A stretch of DNA of 64,000 nt from Macropodus opercularis (GCA_030770545.1 CM061098.1:12507001-12571000), one strand, 5' to 3'. Shown: positions 26,044 to 40,454, counted from the stretch's first letter. Numbers and translations: made by a program. The notes: generated by a model not told the origin, from the letters alone.

Positions 26044-29000
26044 CAACAGGAGCAGACCAAGAGGTACAGCGGTGCTTGAGTTTGAAGCATTTCAGCAGTT
26101 TTGACTCCAACATTTCAGAATAGGTTTGTGTAAAATATTCCAAAAAAACAAACTGTGAAATGTTTAACATCATTCGAATCGGTTCTACTCCTTACGCTAC
26201 CTCTCTGATTAGATTCTCTGCCTCTGCTTCTCTTCAGGCCTCCTGAATTTACCATCAACCCCGATTTCTCTGTGCTTGAACACTGATGTCCTTTTTTTCT
26301 GGTCTCTTTGACAATACTTTTTGCTTCATGGAGCATTTTGTTTTTATCTGCGCCTAGCTGGAGTGGGAGTTGAGTTATAGCTGCTCTGTGCCCACAGAAG
26401 AAGCAGATTCAGCGGAGACAAAACAAGCATGCACAGGACTTGCAAGTGTACAAGTGTAAGACAGCGCGCGTAAGAGTTCCCACTCGTCTTCCTACACTGC
26501 CAACAGAGGTGATGGCATAAAAGCTACACCCACAGTGTACTGATGCTAACAGCCACTGTCAGCTGCAGCAACACCCATGTGTGTCAGCCATTTCTTTATT
26601 AACTCCATGGCCTTCGTGGTGTAATTTCCATATAAAAAGAATCCCGCTGTCTTTGCAGTAAATACCAGACCGACAGCATTCAAAAAGTTAAACAGGACAC
26701 GTCAGGTTAAACCCCACAAAGACCGCCCCCTTTACTACTCTCCAATATTGCCAGGAAAATGAGAGTCATTTGGAGTAATGGCTTCTTAGAACTCCCCCTA
26801 CATCAGCATGAGTGGAGCGGAGGATGAGTGGCGAACCACCGGGATGTTACAGCGCTGCTTTCACAGCTCGACAGGAATCAGCACCTATTCAACGGGAGTG
26901 CGACCACACGCACGCGCGCCTCTACGACCGCGGCTCCAGAAACAAAGACGCGCAAACACACACACCTACACATGCGCACGGTTAACTCTTAATTATCATG
27001 GATGCTGGAGTCATCACTTATTAAGCATGCTCCAGGCAGCGCTAATGGTATTTTTGGAGATGAAGTTTTATCTGCTGTATGGAGGCAGATGTCTAGTTTG
27101 GGAGTCTGTGAAATAATTTATTGTCGCACCCACAGGCAGATTAAATGGCGTCTGTATTTAAATCAACTGCAGTGTCTCAGCGAGTTTAGGCGGTCTTGTC
27201 TGACTCTAAGTCATATTTTCTTTCTAGTTGGCTAACACGACCTGTTCAATGCGATCGGATAGACGTTACCGTGACAGCGCCTGTGCTAATCTGCAGGGTT
27301 GTCTTTTATCAGTGCTTATTATCTATTACCAAGGGAAGCTGGGACATTATAAATAATGAATAGTGTAAATGACTTAAAATGCAGCATTTGGATTCTCACC
27401 GTATGACTAGTTTTAACGATGGCAGTTTGATTGGCAGGAAATCATATTGGAGCAGATGGCTGCAGTCTGAAGCAAGTGGGGGACATATCGGGGGGGAAAA
27501 GAGAATATCTTGCTGGGATGTAGTGTAAGACACTGCATCGAGGGATTTAAAACAAAATAAAACACCTCGACGTCACGGTTCTGTGACAGGGCTTGAAATT
27601 CACCTCTCAGCTTTAAAACAAATGCTTTCAATTTGGGACAATCCAAGCATTACCAAAGTGAGACATTGCGCTGGATGAAGTAGGGTTACTGTATTTCAGA
27701 GGGAGAAAGAGAGACAGTGAAGGGCTTTGGTGGTGAAATCAGCAGTGTTGCTTGTCAGCTTCTCCGTAATGGAAAATGTATTTAAAATGGGGTCTACTGG
27801 ATCTCATTTTACGAATCATTAATAATAAATTGGTGCCATCAATCCTAATGATGACGGGTCCCCTATTATCAGGCCGGCATTTGGGAAACTTCTGTTGGGT
27901 TGGATCAATTAATTTCCCTTTTTCCTGAACTGTACTTAAAACATCTGTTTGCTTTTTCTGTTTGTTTTTATCAACCGTGTTGCGTAAAACAAGGGGCCTT
28001 GAGGTCGGCACCGCGCTGATTGGACTGGTGACCTGCTTAACCTCTGTCTGCTGATGGTATGATCTGCAGCAGAGGAGCCAGAGCTCCACAGTATAAACAT
28101 AAAAGTCAGGGAAACCTACAAAAGCTGAGTTAAAGATCCATGAACGTACACGCTCCAGCCTCATGCCCACACTAATAGGAGAGATGATTTGGAGGACTGG
28201 GGTCATTATGATGAAATGATCATGAATATGTCCTTGAACAACATCCATCACTCATATTTTCTCCTTCACTTCGTGCCATGTTTATGAGCACGCCTTGATA
28301 TGTCATTATGTCATTATGAGAATTTACTTTCACATGCTGGGCTCATAATCCTGGGAGATCACTGCACACACTGCAGGCACAGGTTATCACAAACACGTAT
28401 AAAACCCTGTCATTTATTAACTGTAAACCATTTTCACCAGTTCATTATTTTTATTTCACTTGACGCAAGTCGAAAAAAAACCCTGTGATTTAATTGTATT
28501 ATAAAAAAATCAACCTCATCGTCAACTAAAATGTTTTAAATTAAAATGAGAGGAATGCAAATGATGCTACAGGTAATTAGAGGCTGGATATTTAATCGGT
28601 CATCTACTAATCCACTAAAAGATACTATACAATTGTTTTTCCTGCACATCATACCTCCCAGTTAAGAACCACACTGGGTTAATGAGACGCGTTGGTCGTC
28701 GGACCACTAGCGTTGTTGTTAGTTGCCACTGACCCTGTAACCAAACAATATAACTAAACGCACATATCTCATCTACGTAAATGCTGAATTAGACGGCATG
28801 AAGTTGGAATGAAACGTCAGTCTCAGTATATCATGCGGTGCTTTATGTAGTAAAATGTGCAGGAATATGTAAATTTTGAAATGATTTAAGCCCACATCGC
28901 ATCCATGCTTTGGAAATAATGTTCCAGGTGCAGTTTGGAAAGTTCAGAGCATGTTCTAATCACTCCTAAGAGGGTTCTCGCTGTTCACGATGTCAAGGAC

Positions 29001-32000
29001 TCCAGTGAGTGACAGTGAGAACACATTCTTCCAACAGACTACTTCACCTCTGAAGAGCAGATCTTTTTCTGTCATATACGATATGATAATATCATATAAT
29101 AATAATGTGTTTTTTACGATTCTTGTAAATCAGGAATATGATCTGAGGTTTTTCTGGTTGCTCTGGTCAGCTGTGGTGTTTAGTTTTAGCTCACGATTGC
29201 CCCCTTGTCTCACAGGTTAACCTGCCTTTTCTCACGGGCAGCGTGGAGCAGGAGGCTTTAAAATTATTATCATCAGCATTATTCATGAAAGATCGTGTTT
29301 TGCTGGGGTTATCTACACACAGGAGGAGTCGACAGGATCAGCAGAGCTGCTGTAAATCAGACACCAGGCTGCATCACGGGACGCGTCCCATGTTAGACGT
29401 ACTGTCACAGCTTACAGTTCGCAAAAGGTCGGACAAAACTAAACTTTTCATTCCTAGACATTATATCAGATGATTACTAGAGCTTGTGTGACACGAGGCT
29501 GTAGCTGACAGGTAGGAACAGTACACCCTGATTAATCAAATGATTGGGTTGTGCATACTAGCAAAGTTTTTCTCTAATACTTTTATATGACGGATCAAAT
29601 GATGCTTTAATTTTTAAAAGGCAACCACTCTAGAGCCTGTTATTTCCTGGTTGATCAGTAATATTAATTGCCTGCCAGTTAAACAGCCTGGTAATGTGTG
29701 TGTCACGGTGCAATCAAAATGAGTCACTTGATTTTCATATTTATTCGTTTTTTAAAGCCACTTTCAGCTGCAGTCAGACTGGGTCTGTGATGTGCAGGTG
29801 CTTTTGAAATGTTTCTCAGAAAAAAAAGATAATTACCTCTATTCATCTGTAACCTGTGGTGAAAGAATGTTTTCTGGCGCGCAATAAGTTCTCCAGAGTT
29901 AATATTGTGGCAGTGTCCGCTAAGCCACCAAAGGATGTGCAGCTTACCGTGCTTTTGTGATGAATAATAAATGGACACATTGTAACAGGAAATTCATGCT
30001 CAAATGCGAGTCAGAACTGTTATTTGCACATGGGCGAAGGCTCCTTTGGTTGTCGGGGACCCTCTCAGCCTGCCGCCGCTGATTGTCAGCGTGCAGGCTG
30101 AATGCGGCTCCTCCTTCGCGACTCCCTTGTCAAGCCGCCCGCTCAACTCATATGGCAGCTCTGCCGCCTGAAGCAGCAAATGAGTAACGCCTGCGCGCAC
30201 GCACCCGGGTCTCTCGCTGAAACGGGGCCACCCTCGTAGCCATCAGGCACCTTGACCGTTCCTAAAGTTCATCTATCGATACTGACACCAGTCACACTGT
30301 AGATGCCATGATGCGTGTCACCGAAAATGTTGCAGTCGCCTCAGGTTGAGTTGAGGTTTGGTCCATCTTTAAACTAGTAGTAGTTAGATTGCAGCGCTGT
30401 GCCCTAATCGAAGAGTAAGAGGCAGAGGTTGTTGAAGGGCCTCGTAACATGAGTGCGCTGCTGACGTAACGCTGCTTAAAATGTCTTTTATTGTGTTATT
30501 TGTGCTTTCAATAGACATTTAATGTCAGTCGAGCATCTTCTCTGGGCTTACATTAAGCTGTCAAACCATGATATCCCGCTTCCCAAAGAATGGAATAAAA
30601 AAAGACCACAAAACATACAGCTGTGTGTCGCACAACATTAGCCTGTTGGACGCAATGTTCTTATCTGAATTATGTCAAGGCTTCTTGATGATGCGAACCA
30701 GTCAGCTTGGAGAAGCTGTGCTCTTATCAGAGGAAACATGCAAAAATAGGTCTTTATTGTCTGATGCGGCTGTTATCATGCCACGTCTCAGCCCTGACAA
30801 ACAAACAAACCCAACACAGCTGCACAGATTGCACTTAGCGAGCAGCCACTCAGACTAAGCGAGCAGAAGTCATGCCGAAATGAAGGGCATCTCAGGTAAG
30901 AGGCCGCGTCCACGGCACGTCTTCAACTAGATTGGCTGGGATTAAGACAAGCAAGGCCATTTCACTCCCAGCTACAAGGCTTGTTGTGACATTTGCATCC
31001 ATTTAGATGATTGTAAGTGACAGCTACCATGTCGCAGCCTTTACTTAGCAGGATGCTGTGGCTTTCTCCAGCTTTAATTATTAATGTCTTTGTTGGACAG
31101 AGTATTGCACCTCTCTCCCAACAACACCAGATTTGTTACAAGCCACTTTCATCAAGACGCTCGGAAACTCTTGGTTGACACGTGACAGTTCAGGCTGAGC
31201 TGGAGCTCTCTCTTATGCAATGGACTGACCTTGAGAAATATACAGTTCGTACAGTGAGAGTGATTTCAAAGTGTATTACAGACGGGAGGATAAAATAAAA
31301 ATGTACAGTAAGTCACAAAACTGTCTGACATGGTGATAACCAAAGTCTGGTTGTGTCTCACCTTTACTGCTTTTGCTATTATAGAGCTGAACTGTTCGCC
31401 ATCTGTGTTCTTTGGCTCTCAGTGTGTGTCTGCCTCCTACACTACATGCAGACTAGTGGATTGAAATCTCAAATTAGCAGGTGTTCCAGCAGATGTTGCT
31501 ATATTTTGTACTTTAAACAAATCTCCGCGCAGCGTTTCCCGAGGATAATCAAAGCGTTCCTGCTACGGCTGCTCTGGTATTATTTTGGGAAGTTCTGCTT
31601 TTGCCGCCTACAAATTAGGTCTCATTTGAGTCCTCTACGTGTGATGCCGAACGCAGTCAGGCCAGCGTCGTTTCATTATTTAGCCCATTTACCCCAAACC
31701 ACATGCATCTCAGCCTTTGTTTTTATTCCACATGTAAAGCGTGTTTTTCATGCCTGGCTTCTGTTTGTTTCCACGTCGTATGAAAACCTGCTCGCTGGAG
31801 ACGCGTGGCCGCTCAGCCGTGAACGTTGAGTCCGATTTTATTACAGTCAGCAGAAGTTTTTTTTTTTTCTGTACGGTAACGCAGTGCAGACGTTTCAATC
31901 CAACTTGCGATTTCAGCGGCATTAGTACAGGAAAGATGCTAAATGTCTTTTTTTTATTTTTTATTTCTGAGGATTTAGTGCAGAATTCATACAGAGATAC

Positions 32001-32444
32001 TTCAAGTGTTAAGTAGACGATTTCAACATCACTGGCAGTACAATAATTTAGTTCTGTAACTGGACAAAGGCTGTTTAAAATGGACAAAGCGGACGGGGAT
32101 GAAGCTAGAACAAAAGAACTAATTTGCAAGTTAATACTGCTTAATCAGTTTGTCGCATTAGTGCCTGTTATAACAAAGGGATATGGGCAGAGGGACTCGG
32201 ACAAAGAGGATTTAGAGCCGGTGGAAAGGCCAGGGCTCCGATGTGATAACATTACAGCGGAGTTTAACATTGTGATGTTTGAAGGTGAACCGGTTTCCAC
32301 TCGTTAGCCAGTAATGTGGATAATTACACTTAAACATACAGCAGTTAAATAAGCAAACGAGCGAACAGTGCTGCTCCACACGCCAGCGCCCTAACAGTTC
32401 ACCGGATCAGTCAGCCAGTAAATAGTCCCTGCTTGTGTTCAGAC

Positions 32445-32459
32445 AAAAAAAAAAAAAAA
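32445..32459. repeat. Poly-A tract (15)
   Basis: Fifteen consecutive A; no retroposon body is recognisable upstream. Confidence 0.9.
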
Positions 32460-32599
32460 GCATTATGATGCTTGTATAGCCATTTATGGGAGAGGTATTT
32501 AAATAAATAAAGCTGTGTGTACCTCACGATGCTGACTAAGCATTTCTAAAATCAGGACTCAGACAGAGCGAGCGAGGGGAGAGATTTATAACCTGTAGC

Positions 32600-33130
32600 T
32601 GGTGTGTGAATGAATTCCTCACCTTGCGGGGCGCGGAGTCGGCTCCTCGCTCATTAGGCTGATGAATATTCAGGTAGCAACGATATGATCTTATTCTGCG
32701 AAAAGAGCAATATGAACAGGGCTGGCACACATGCTCTTATTCAAACATACATAAATTAATCATGGCTCCCCAGTGTAGGCAGGGCGGTGTGCAGCAAACA
32801 TCTGTAGCATAAATTACTCCATTGCAATCACATCATGTCTGCCCACAGACAAACAGGAGATTTAACGATTTGGCGTTTACGAGTTGAACAGAGGAAACGT
32901 AGCCGTTGTCCCTGAACCTGAGTAAAGGGAGAAACTTCACTGCGGCAGTTTCAAATTGCTGAAGCCTCCATAACATCGTGTGGTTTGCTTTTTAATAGGA
33001 TTGTTATTTCCCAGATGTCCCGTGATATAGATTGGGGTTTTCATTTATCTAGAGGTTTTAATTGCTCCCTCCTAGCCTGTATAGTAAATGGGCGTACTGT
33101 ATGTTAATGAGCTCATTGTTTCACCCCACT
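32600..33130. promoter_or_regulatory. Candidate regulatory (conserved non-coding-like) segment
   Basis: A repeat-free, stop-rich run with dense homeodomain-type words: GCTCATTAGGCTGATGAATA near 32648, AAATTAATCATGG near 32753, CATAAATTACTCCATTGCAA near 32809 and GTTAATGAGCTCATT near 33103. Such composition is common in developmental enhancers of vertebrates. The call is inference from sequence texture only. Confidence 0.22.
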
Positions 33131-33480
33131 AAAGCAAGGTGATCCCGTATTACAGCGCTTCCTAGTCACTGCAGGATGTCAAAATAGTGATAATAGTCAA
33201 CTTTTAGATGAAGCAGTTTCACCTTTACCTCTGGCATCATGACTACAGGCTGGAAAAAGACCTGTCATATTTTATAAGACATAAACTCCCGCATGAGGTG
33301 CCGCTGTCACTGCAGCTACGGTGCAACAGGGAAACTGTAGCGTTGATTCAAAACAGAAGCATCAAACAGATGGCGCTTTGCAGAACCTGCAATCATTTTC
33401 CCTTTATTGCGTTTAAGAAGCGGTGCAGCTTGGATCACAATTGACGCCGTTCACGACAAGTGCAGATGGTGTTTTTGACC

Positions 33481-36000
33481 GTTTATTGATAATGTTCCCG
33501 AAACCAGGTGAAACTGCTTTGGCGGGATATGGTCGACTGGGTGTTGGCTCACGAATATCAGTCACGGTCGCTCGATAAATTGGAGTTATGGAGCAAGTCT
33601 GTGGTCATTTATGTGGCTTTGTCTCGTTAGGGTTATTTTTCGGGGGGGAGCTACCTCATCGTAGTGTTTTCTCGTCGCGTTTTCTTCTCTGAGGCAGGTT
33701 GATGCCGTAGCAGGACACTTGCGCGGCAGATGTAACTGTCAAAAAGAGATTTGACCTTTGGCGCGTGTTGTGTGTCCCGAGTGTGCGTCGCTGCGGCGGG
33801 TTGCTCTACCGAGACCATTAGGAAGAGCAACGCACCTCGCGTTGAATCAAAGCCGCCAAGACGACTCTCCTGTGATAAATATTCTATCAGGCATTAGCTC
33901 TCCTCAAGGAGACCTACCATATACATGTGCTGCTCATCCTCAGAGCGCAGCCTTTCGCGACCTACAGTAGCAGAGATTTTTATTGGAGCTGAGCACAGAA
34001 ATTAATTGTCATCCATCAGTTACTGTCACAGCACGTGTCAAGGCGCCGTCGAATCTCCGCAGAAATCTGACACGACAGAGCTGCTGTTACTTACTGGCGG
34101 CGGAGCATGCAGACTGCGAACGTGCGCTTTTGAATATTATGAATCGTGTTGTTTTCTTTCATGCTGTTTCTAGACAGCGGTGCGGAGCGCGAGCCGCCGA
34201 GACTCGTCTAATTCCATGAAAATGTTCGCGCCGCTCTGCAGCTGCCTTGTTGTTGAGTTGACAGTGTTGTGGGAAATGCAGTTTCGGTGAAAGTGTTGCT
34301 AAAGAAGAAAAAGACATATTCACGCCTTCATATTTCATGGCGGCATAAAACGCAATCACAAACATTCAGTGCAGCCATTTTCATTTGGTAACTGTCTACT
34401 GATTCAGACCTGTTTGGTTTTTAAATACTAAATTAGCATTTTCGCACATATTTTCCTTCCTGACTTTCGGAGTCGCATCAGTAACAGTGTCTCAGCGTCT
34501 GTTCGTCTGGTGTAATATCATACTGTAAATTGCTACATGCAGGCCCCTTAACAAGAGGCATATCGAGAGGTTTTTACACAACAGTCTGACTCAGTGCCCG
34601 TGGCCTGCCATTCCAGGCGCACCATCACTTCAGATGTTTGAGTCTTCATTTGCCATGACAACAGTGCAGAGGATAGAGCATGACACATCTCTGACAGACC
34701 GGGGAGTAAAATAGGCTTGTATGTGTTGTTTTCCTGTCACTCTCGGCTTTATGTAACAATCATCTATAAAAGCCTGCGCTTCTTCTCCTTGCGCCATCCA
34801 AATTGCTTTGCAGAGCTGATAATGTTGTTTTATCGTGCCTCCGCAGACATCCAGGGGACCATTAAGGCTCGCTCCCTGGCTGGGCGTAGCAGGATGTGCT
34901 GGTCAAGTCGCAGGCTGCAAATTAAACCTTTAGCGAAAGGATATGATGGGGACGAAAGCCTTTCTCCTGTTGTGTTCTACAAAAGTTACTGTGCTGAGAT
35001 GTAGCGCCTAACGCACTCGGTTGGCCTAATTATAGCAGATCAACCCAAGTTGTCTGTTGTAAAATCCAGAAATTATTCATGAAAGTCTGGTCGTTAAATC
35101 CTTTGAATCATTCGAGATCACAGTCTAAAACAATTAGAAAGAGAGGGGCTCTTCAGCAGCCTTCCGTGCTCCATAATCACCATGATATATTAAACATAAC
35201 CGGTTATGATAACGAGGTCATTAATTAAGCTAATTAATGCAAGAATGTGAACATTTTCTGTGTCAATACTCCGTTTTTGCATAGCCCAAGTGGTATTAAT
35301 TTGATCTCTGTATTGTAAGTAGATACATAAGGTTTAAACACAATCAGTTTTGGGAAATTATTATGCAAATTCATGCAGAAAGGTGCTCCAAAATCAAACA
35401 AACCTGTTTTGTAGAGGAATCCTGTGGCGTTTGTAGAAAGTTCTGCGGTGATTTTAGTCACACGACCGAGTCAACAGAACGACGTTTGGCGCCGCAACAG
35501 CATAACGCCCAAGACGCCGTTTGCCAAGGTGGCTGGAGAATGAGGCCGGATCGCGTAGGTCTGAGGTTACAAAACAGAGCCACCGGTCAAACGAGTACGC
35601 AGCAGCGAGGATGGATGACGGCCATGGCTCGGCTTGGCCTGGCTCAATATTTACACAGCTGTGTCGAGTCTGGAGCACATCAATGCAGGTCTGCCACCTT
35701 GCTGACCACAGCGGGTCACCACAACACGCAGGCACCGAAAACAAACTAGCACAATCTGCTCTGATTGAGGAACTTGTGGGTGGGCTCTCATGAACATGGC
35801 TGAACAGTAAACACAGCACTTGTGTCCAAGTGCTAAATATAATCCAACTGAGCCGGGGAAGTTTAATTTGCAGGAGAATGGCTTTCGATTGCAGCTCCTG
35901 CGATGGCAGGACTCAGCTGTTTATGAGCCAGATTCTGTTACATGTAGCATAATATAACTGGATTATTTCTAATTGAATAATTGCATCTAAACAAGGCGAA
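33481..36000. other. Non-coding stretch with CpG-richer patches
   Basis: The intervals 33700-34250 and 35450-35800 carry more CpG than their flanks. The second is open on three frames at once for 90-128 codons, on both strands. With no splice sites or domain to favour one frame, I read this as GC-driven chance openness. Between them lies the AT-rich segment at 35020-35245, listed separately. Confidence 0.45.
35020..35245. promoter_or_regulatory. Candidate regulatory segment with a homeodomain-type dyad
   Basis: At 35219-35239, CATTAATTA and TAATTAATG are exact reverse complements separated by AGC, so two TAATTA-type homeodomain cores face each other. Upstream lie CCTAATTATAGC, AAATTATTCATGAAAG, GAATCATTCGAGATC and ACCGGTTATGATAAC. 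The stretch is unique, stop-rich and not a simple repeat. A homeobox-bound enhancer is a reasonable hypothesis, not a demonstrated fact. Confidence 0.25.
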
Positions 36001-39000
36001 GTAAAAAGTAAACTTGTTTTGATGACATATTGTCAGAGTAAGTGTATAGAATGTTACATATAACCGCTGGGATTGCTTCGAACTAAAGTTAAGTATTTGC
36101 ACTGTTTTAGTTCTTGTGCATAACAAGTGCTTTAAAATGAGAGTCTGACGTTTGGCTTTGTTTAAATTCTGAAAAGCTGTCGTTCATCCAGACGAGACAG
36201 AAATATTGGTGATTTTCAGTCAGGAGAATGTCACGTAAGTGAGGTAGCGGTGGCTAACAGTCATCACGCTGCCAGCGCCGCTCGCAATCATTTTTGACGT
36301 CTTTAATATAAAGTCTTGAGCTTAAATAAGCTGGCATTAGACACTGTTAATGCTTTGTGAGACACATTTCATTTCATTTAACGTCACCTAGACGTATGCT
36401 ACGTGCTAAGAACGGGCGCGTTTACAGAGGAGTGAGAGGACGCTTAATATTTAAAGAGCATAAAGTAATTCCATCTTTCCCTGATGGATGCAGGGCTTCA
36501 TTTGAGTAAACACGCTAAAGTATGGAGCACTCCGGGGCTGAGAAACCAAGCTGCTGCTGTGATCATTTACTCTCTCTCCGTGGCATCTGTCACGCCTGAA
36601 AATTTAACCTCACTGCCAGCGTAAGAGTCTGCATCAGAAACGTGAGCTCATTGAGCAGCAGATCTGTAGAAGAAATACACATATATACCCACAGCCTTCT
36701 TTCAATCTGCCAAAAACTCGACTAGGCCGTATTGAAGCTAGAGATTTTGGATATAGGCTGTGTCTTGCTACTATTGTGCTGTGAAGTGGCGTACAATGAT
36801 TTGCAGATTGATTTTTGGACCGTACAATCCTTTCAGCGGACAGTCGGGACTTCACTGACTTCTTGTTACGCGCTATTGTGTGCTGAGAGCGGAGACGAGC
36901 GCCGGGCTGCCCGAAGAAGACGCATCCAGTCTAAACAATGGCGCTCGTACGTTACCGCCGTCATTCTGAGCTGGTCCTGATGTGCGTTTATTAGAAGCCA
37001 GAGAAGCCAAGTCGAGCATAAATACAAATGAGATCCGAGATGAAGCCGTGTTCATTTACAGTCTGCTGCTTCTGCTGCTTTCTGTTTAATTTGCCCTATC
37101 TCACTTCTGATCTCAAGAATTCTCCTGGAATTTGTTCAAAGCTTAATATTTTACAAAACATTACAAACAGTTCATTTTATCAATCTGTTCATCTGTGATT
37201 ATGTTTGCTGGGCGCACACACAACATCCCATGATTTAATAGCAGCCTCAGTAGCTAATTTATTTAAATACATTTCTGAACTTAAAAAAAAACTCCCTAAC
37301 AACTCCCCATGGGAGCAGCAGCAAACCAGGAGCCTCAGGAACCATCAGAATTACTTGGCCAGTCGACGTCATTATTTCCCAGGCTGTCTGATACAGCCTC
37401 AACAACAGTCAATAACTCACACACCTCAATTCACCTGCCAAAGGCAAGTGCCCTGAGTTACATTTAGCCTCAGGTCAGCGCAGTGCAGTCCAGCCCCACC
37501 ATGAGGTAACGCTGTTCGGCCCAAAGCCTTCTGCTTCACAGCTGCTGAAGTTCTTAAAGTTAACTTGCGACTATTGTTTTTAATGTGTGCATGTTTATCT
37601 TTAATGATTTTAATGTAACTTAGCCTTTGATCTGAGGCCATTTGGCTGTTAAATGTAAATAAATGTAACTTTTGGGTTTACATCTACGGCCACTTCTTAC
37701 GATCGGGTGGATCCTGCACCCATTGAGCCACCAAAGAAGTCTAAAAGAAGTCTTCAGTAAAAAAGAGGTTCATATTCCTGCGTGACTGTCACATTGTCAT
37801 TATGGCTACAGTGATTATAGGAAACAAGAAGCAAAGTGTTTTTAAAAACAATTGTGACAACTCCACAGAATAATAGTGCGTTTTGATTTTTTTTGCCTCT
37901 AACTGTTGTCGTTGCAGCTCGAGAGCTGGAGAAGGTTATTGAGGACGGACTGAGTGATGTTTGCCTATGACAACAGCATAAATAGGGCTTTTAAACAGTC
38001 TGCTTGATAAAAATAGAATCATAAATGCTGTTAAAATGCACATGATGCATGAAATAATAAAGTGCAGTGTGTCTGGTATACTTTGCTCCTGCAGACAGGA
38101 CAGATATTAATCAACATTTGTTAAATTACAGGGAGAATGTTCCTGCTGTTACATCACATATTAATGACTCACACTGTATTGCACCCTATTAACTGCATAA
38201 AGATGGGGTTGAATCGGCCGCTATCAATTCATCACCTCCATAAAAATGTATCTGGATGCATTTCATTGTTGACATTATATCACGATAAGAACTAAAATGG
38301 ACTCATTGAATGAGACGCACACTGCTAGTGGGCAAATACATCATGCAAGCTGGTTACACAATCGGAAATTTCTGTCCAAGCAAATCTAGTGTCAATATCT
38401 GTTTAGTAATTTTGTTGTCAGCTTTAGTGTATTTGTGCACTGAGAACTCAGTGGAAACCGTGAGGAATGTTGTGCTTTGTAATGTAAAAACGTATTAGAG
38501 ACTCGTGGAGCTAACAGTGGCTCTCAGAGGTGCCGTAAAGATACGCTGATTCCCACAAATCCACACTGACCTTGTTCAATGTCAGAAGGTGCTGCCTGAA
38601 ATCTGGTCCGGGCTCCTGAGCGTAGAGCAGCAGTATCGCACCGTAACTGTTGGTAATGACGGGAGGATGTTACAAGGCACGAGGGAGAACGGAAACGTGC
38701 CCGCAAGAGAGTGGAGATGAAAATGAATGAGGTGAGAATTAGGCCGGAGCTGCCATTGATTCTCCGAGGCGCTGCACTGTACGCGGCATCCCGCAGGAAG
38801 GTGGAGTGGCACATTCGCCGGAGACGCTGTTTATCTTTGATTTCCTTCAATCAGCAATCAGCTCCCTGGTTCTGTCAATTTGTAATTTGTCCCAGTTCGA
38901 CGGCTCGTAAGCCCATATGATCCAACACAACGCCGAGCCTCATAAAGAAAGGCAAATCCAGAGTTTATGGGATTACCGACTCCCTCATAAACTAGGAACT

Positions 39001-40437
39001 CAACACCCTCCTGAGCGAATATTCCATTTATAGGATTTATTTTGTAGATCCGAGAGCGGAGTTCACTGCTTTGCCGAACCAAAGGAGATCAAATGTTAGA
39101 GCCCCGATGTCAACAGCCTGCTTTTCAATATGCATTACCCCAGCTGACACCGTGAGAGGTAAATCTGGTGGGCCATCAATACTGCGAGAGAGGGAATTAA
39201 ACATGATGAAAGGGGATAAGACAGCTTGCTGCGTGGATCCAAAACAGATGCAAATAACGATAATATGTTAAAGCTACAGTAGTTTCATATTCATCTTTCT
39301 GGTGATATTACAGTACATATATTTTTTTGTCCTATGCAGAGAAATTAAAACTCAGTGTGACCTCGAACAAGTATTAAATTCATCAGTTTTCATTAGTATA
39401 TTTACGTCCTATTGCAGCGAACTTGATATTTCAGTGTCACTGCAGTAAAACAGCTTTACAGCAAATGAACACCGTTCTCATTAATGAGAAAATATCTGTC
39501 AAGTTTGTCGACTGTTCACGTAGCATCCACCAGCGACACAAAGAAACGTTAAAACAATTCCTGATTAAAACGCACACAGACCGTGCAACACTCACGTACT
39601 ACGCCCCAGGTCCCTCGGATGCGGTTTGGCCCATGGGACACACTTTGGCATTTGCGGCGACTTTGATCACAAGCCACTGACCCTAGAGTCCAACAGAGCT
39701 AATGGCCACTCCAGTACAAGGAAAAGCTACGCGAGGCCCGGCTCGCCAGCCTGCAGAGATAATGTTATCGGAACGAAATAAATGCGTGTTTTAAAGAGCT
39801 CCGAGGGGAAAAGCAGGTTCAATTAGATTGAGCTAAATGTAACGCTTGAATGTTGAAAGACTTTATTGTTGGATTTTAAGTGTTGAACTGGACTGAGCCA
39901 TCTCTGCCACTCAAAGGTACAGTACTGCATGTTAAAGATGAACAGTGTGAAGCGAATTTGTATAAAAATAGAGCATACAGTAAAGTGTGTATAAATACAT
40001 GAAGTATAGAAATTGTTACTGTTATTTTTTGCCCCAAATAACTAAAAGATGCATGGAAAAAGAAAAGAATTTACAGTTTTCATGGTGAGGAAGTTAAAGT
40101 GCAGCCAAATCAACACCACCTGTTCTGTTTTTGAAAAAGAAGTAATTCAACATGTGATCTGAATGAGCTGAAATGAACACATTTTGATCGTGACAGTGTT
40201 GTTGACTAAAGCTGGAACTGTTTGATTTGATTCACGCAAAGGTTTACTGCAGGTGAAGAGACGTCAACGTTATTACATTAAATTAAGTTCACGCGTTTCA
40301 CCAACGTGCGAAAGCGAGTGTGAAAAGAGAGAAAGTGAGAGACTTGTGCGCAGCAGCTTAACAAAGCGAAACTTAAAGTGCTCATGTATGAGACAAACGT
40401 AGCAATTAGATGATGTGATTCATCCTGTTTGGCAAAA

Positions 40438-40454
40438 AACAACAACAACAACAA
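40438..40454. repeat. Short (AAC)n run
   Basis: Between five and six AAC units after an A-run. Confidence 0.85.

Larger units (their letters stand above)
21751..27700. other. Non-coding stretch rich in simple repeats, no gene seen
   Basis: It contains a GA microsatellite at 21835, the longest CA microsatellite of the window at 24493, homopolymers at 24818 and 26034, and a near-palindrome at 21951-21970. Open frames of 60-102 codons are scattered on both strands; the two longest near 24.5 kb are Cys-Val or Thr-His reads of the CA repeat. No coding gene or RNA gene is supported. Confidence 0.55.
27701..33480. other. Non-coding stretch, no gene seen
   Basis: It includes the longest open frame of the window (27739-28251, minus, 170 codons) and a 158-codon plus frame (31353-31829). 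Neither shows a domain, signal peptide plus processing pattern or plausible splice context, and frames of this size are expected occasionally by chance. Homopolymers occur at 31857-31868 (T) and 32445-32459 (A). A short CpG-richer patch is at 30000-30240, and two regulatory-looking AT-rich stretches lie between 32600 and 33130. Confidence 0.5.

Noticed and set aside
27739..28251. 170-codon open frame, minus strand, the longest in the window
   Set aside because: No domain or splice context, and roughly one frame of this length is expected by chance in 64 kb of this composition on six frames.
31353..31829. 158-codon open frame, plus strand
   Set aside because: Cys/Tyr/Leu-rich mix without recognisable family, with poly-T and overlapping open frames on both strands nearby.
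35363..35819. Overlapping 128-, 121- and 90-codon frames
   Set aside because: Three frames open together in a GC-richer patch with no domain; a compositional effect.
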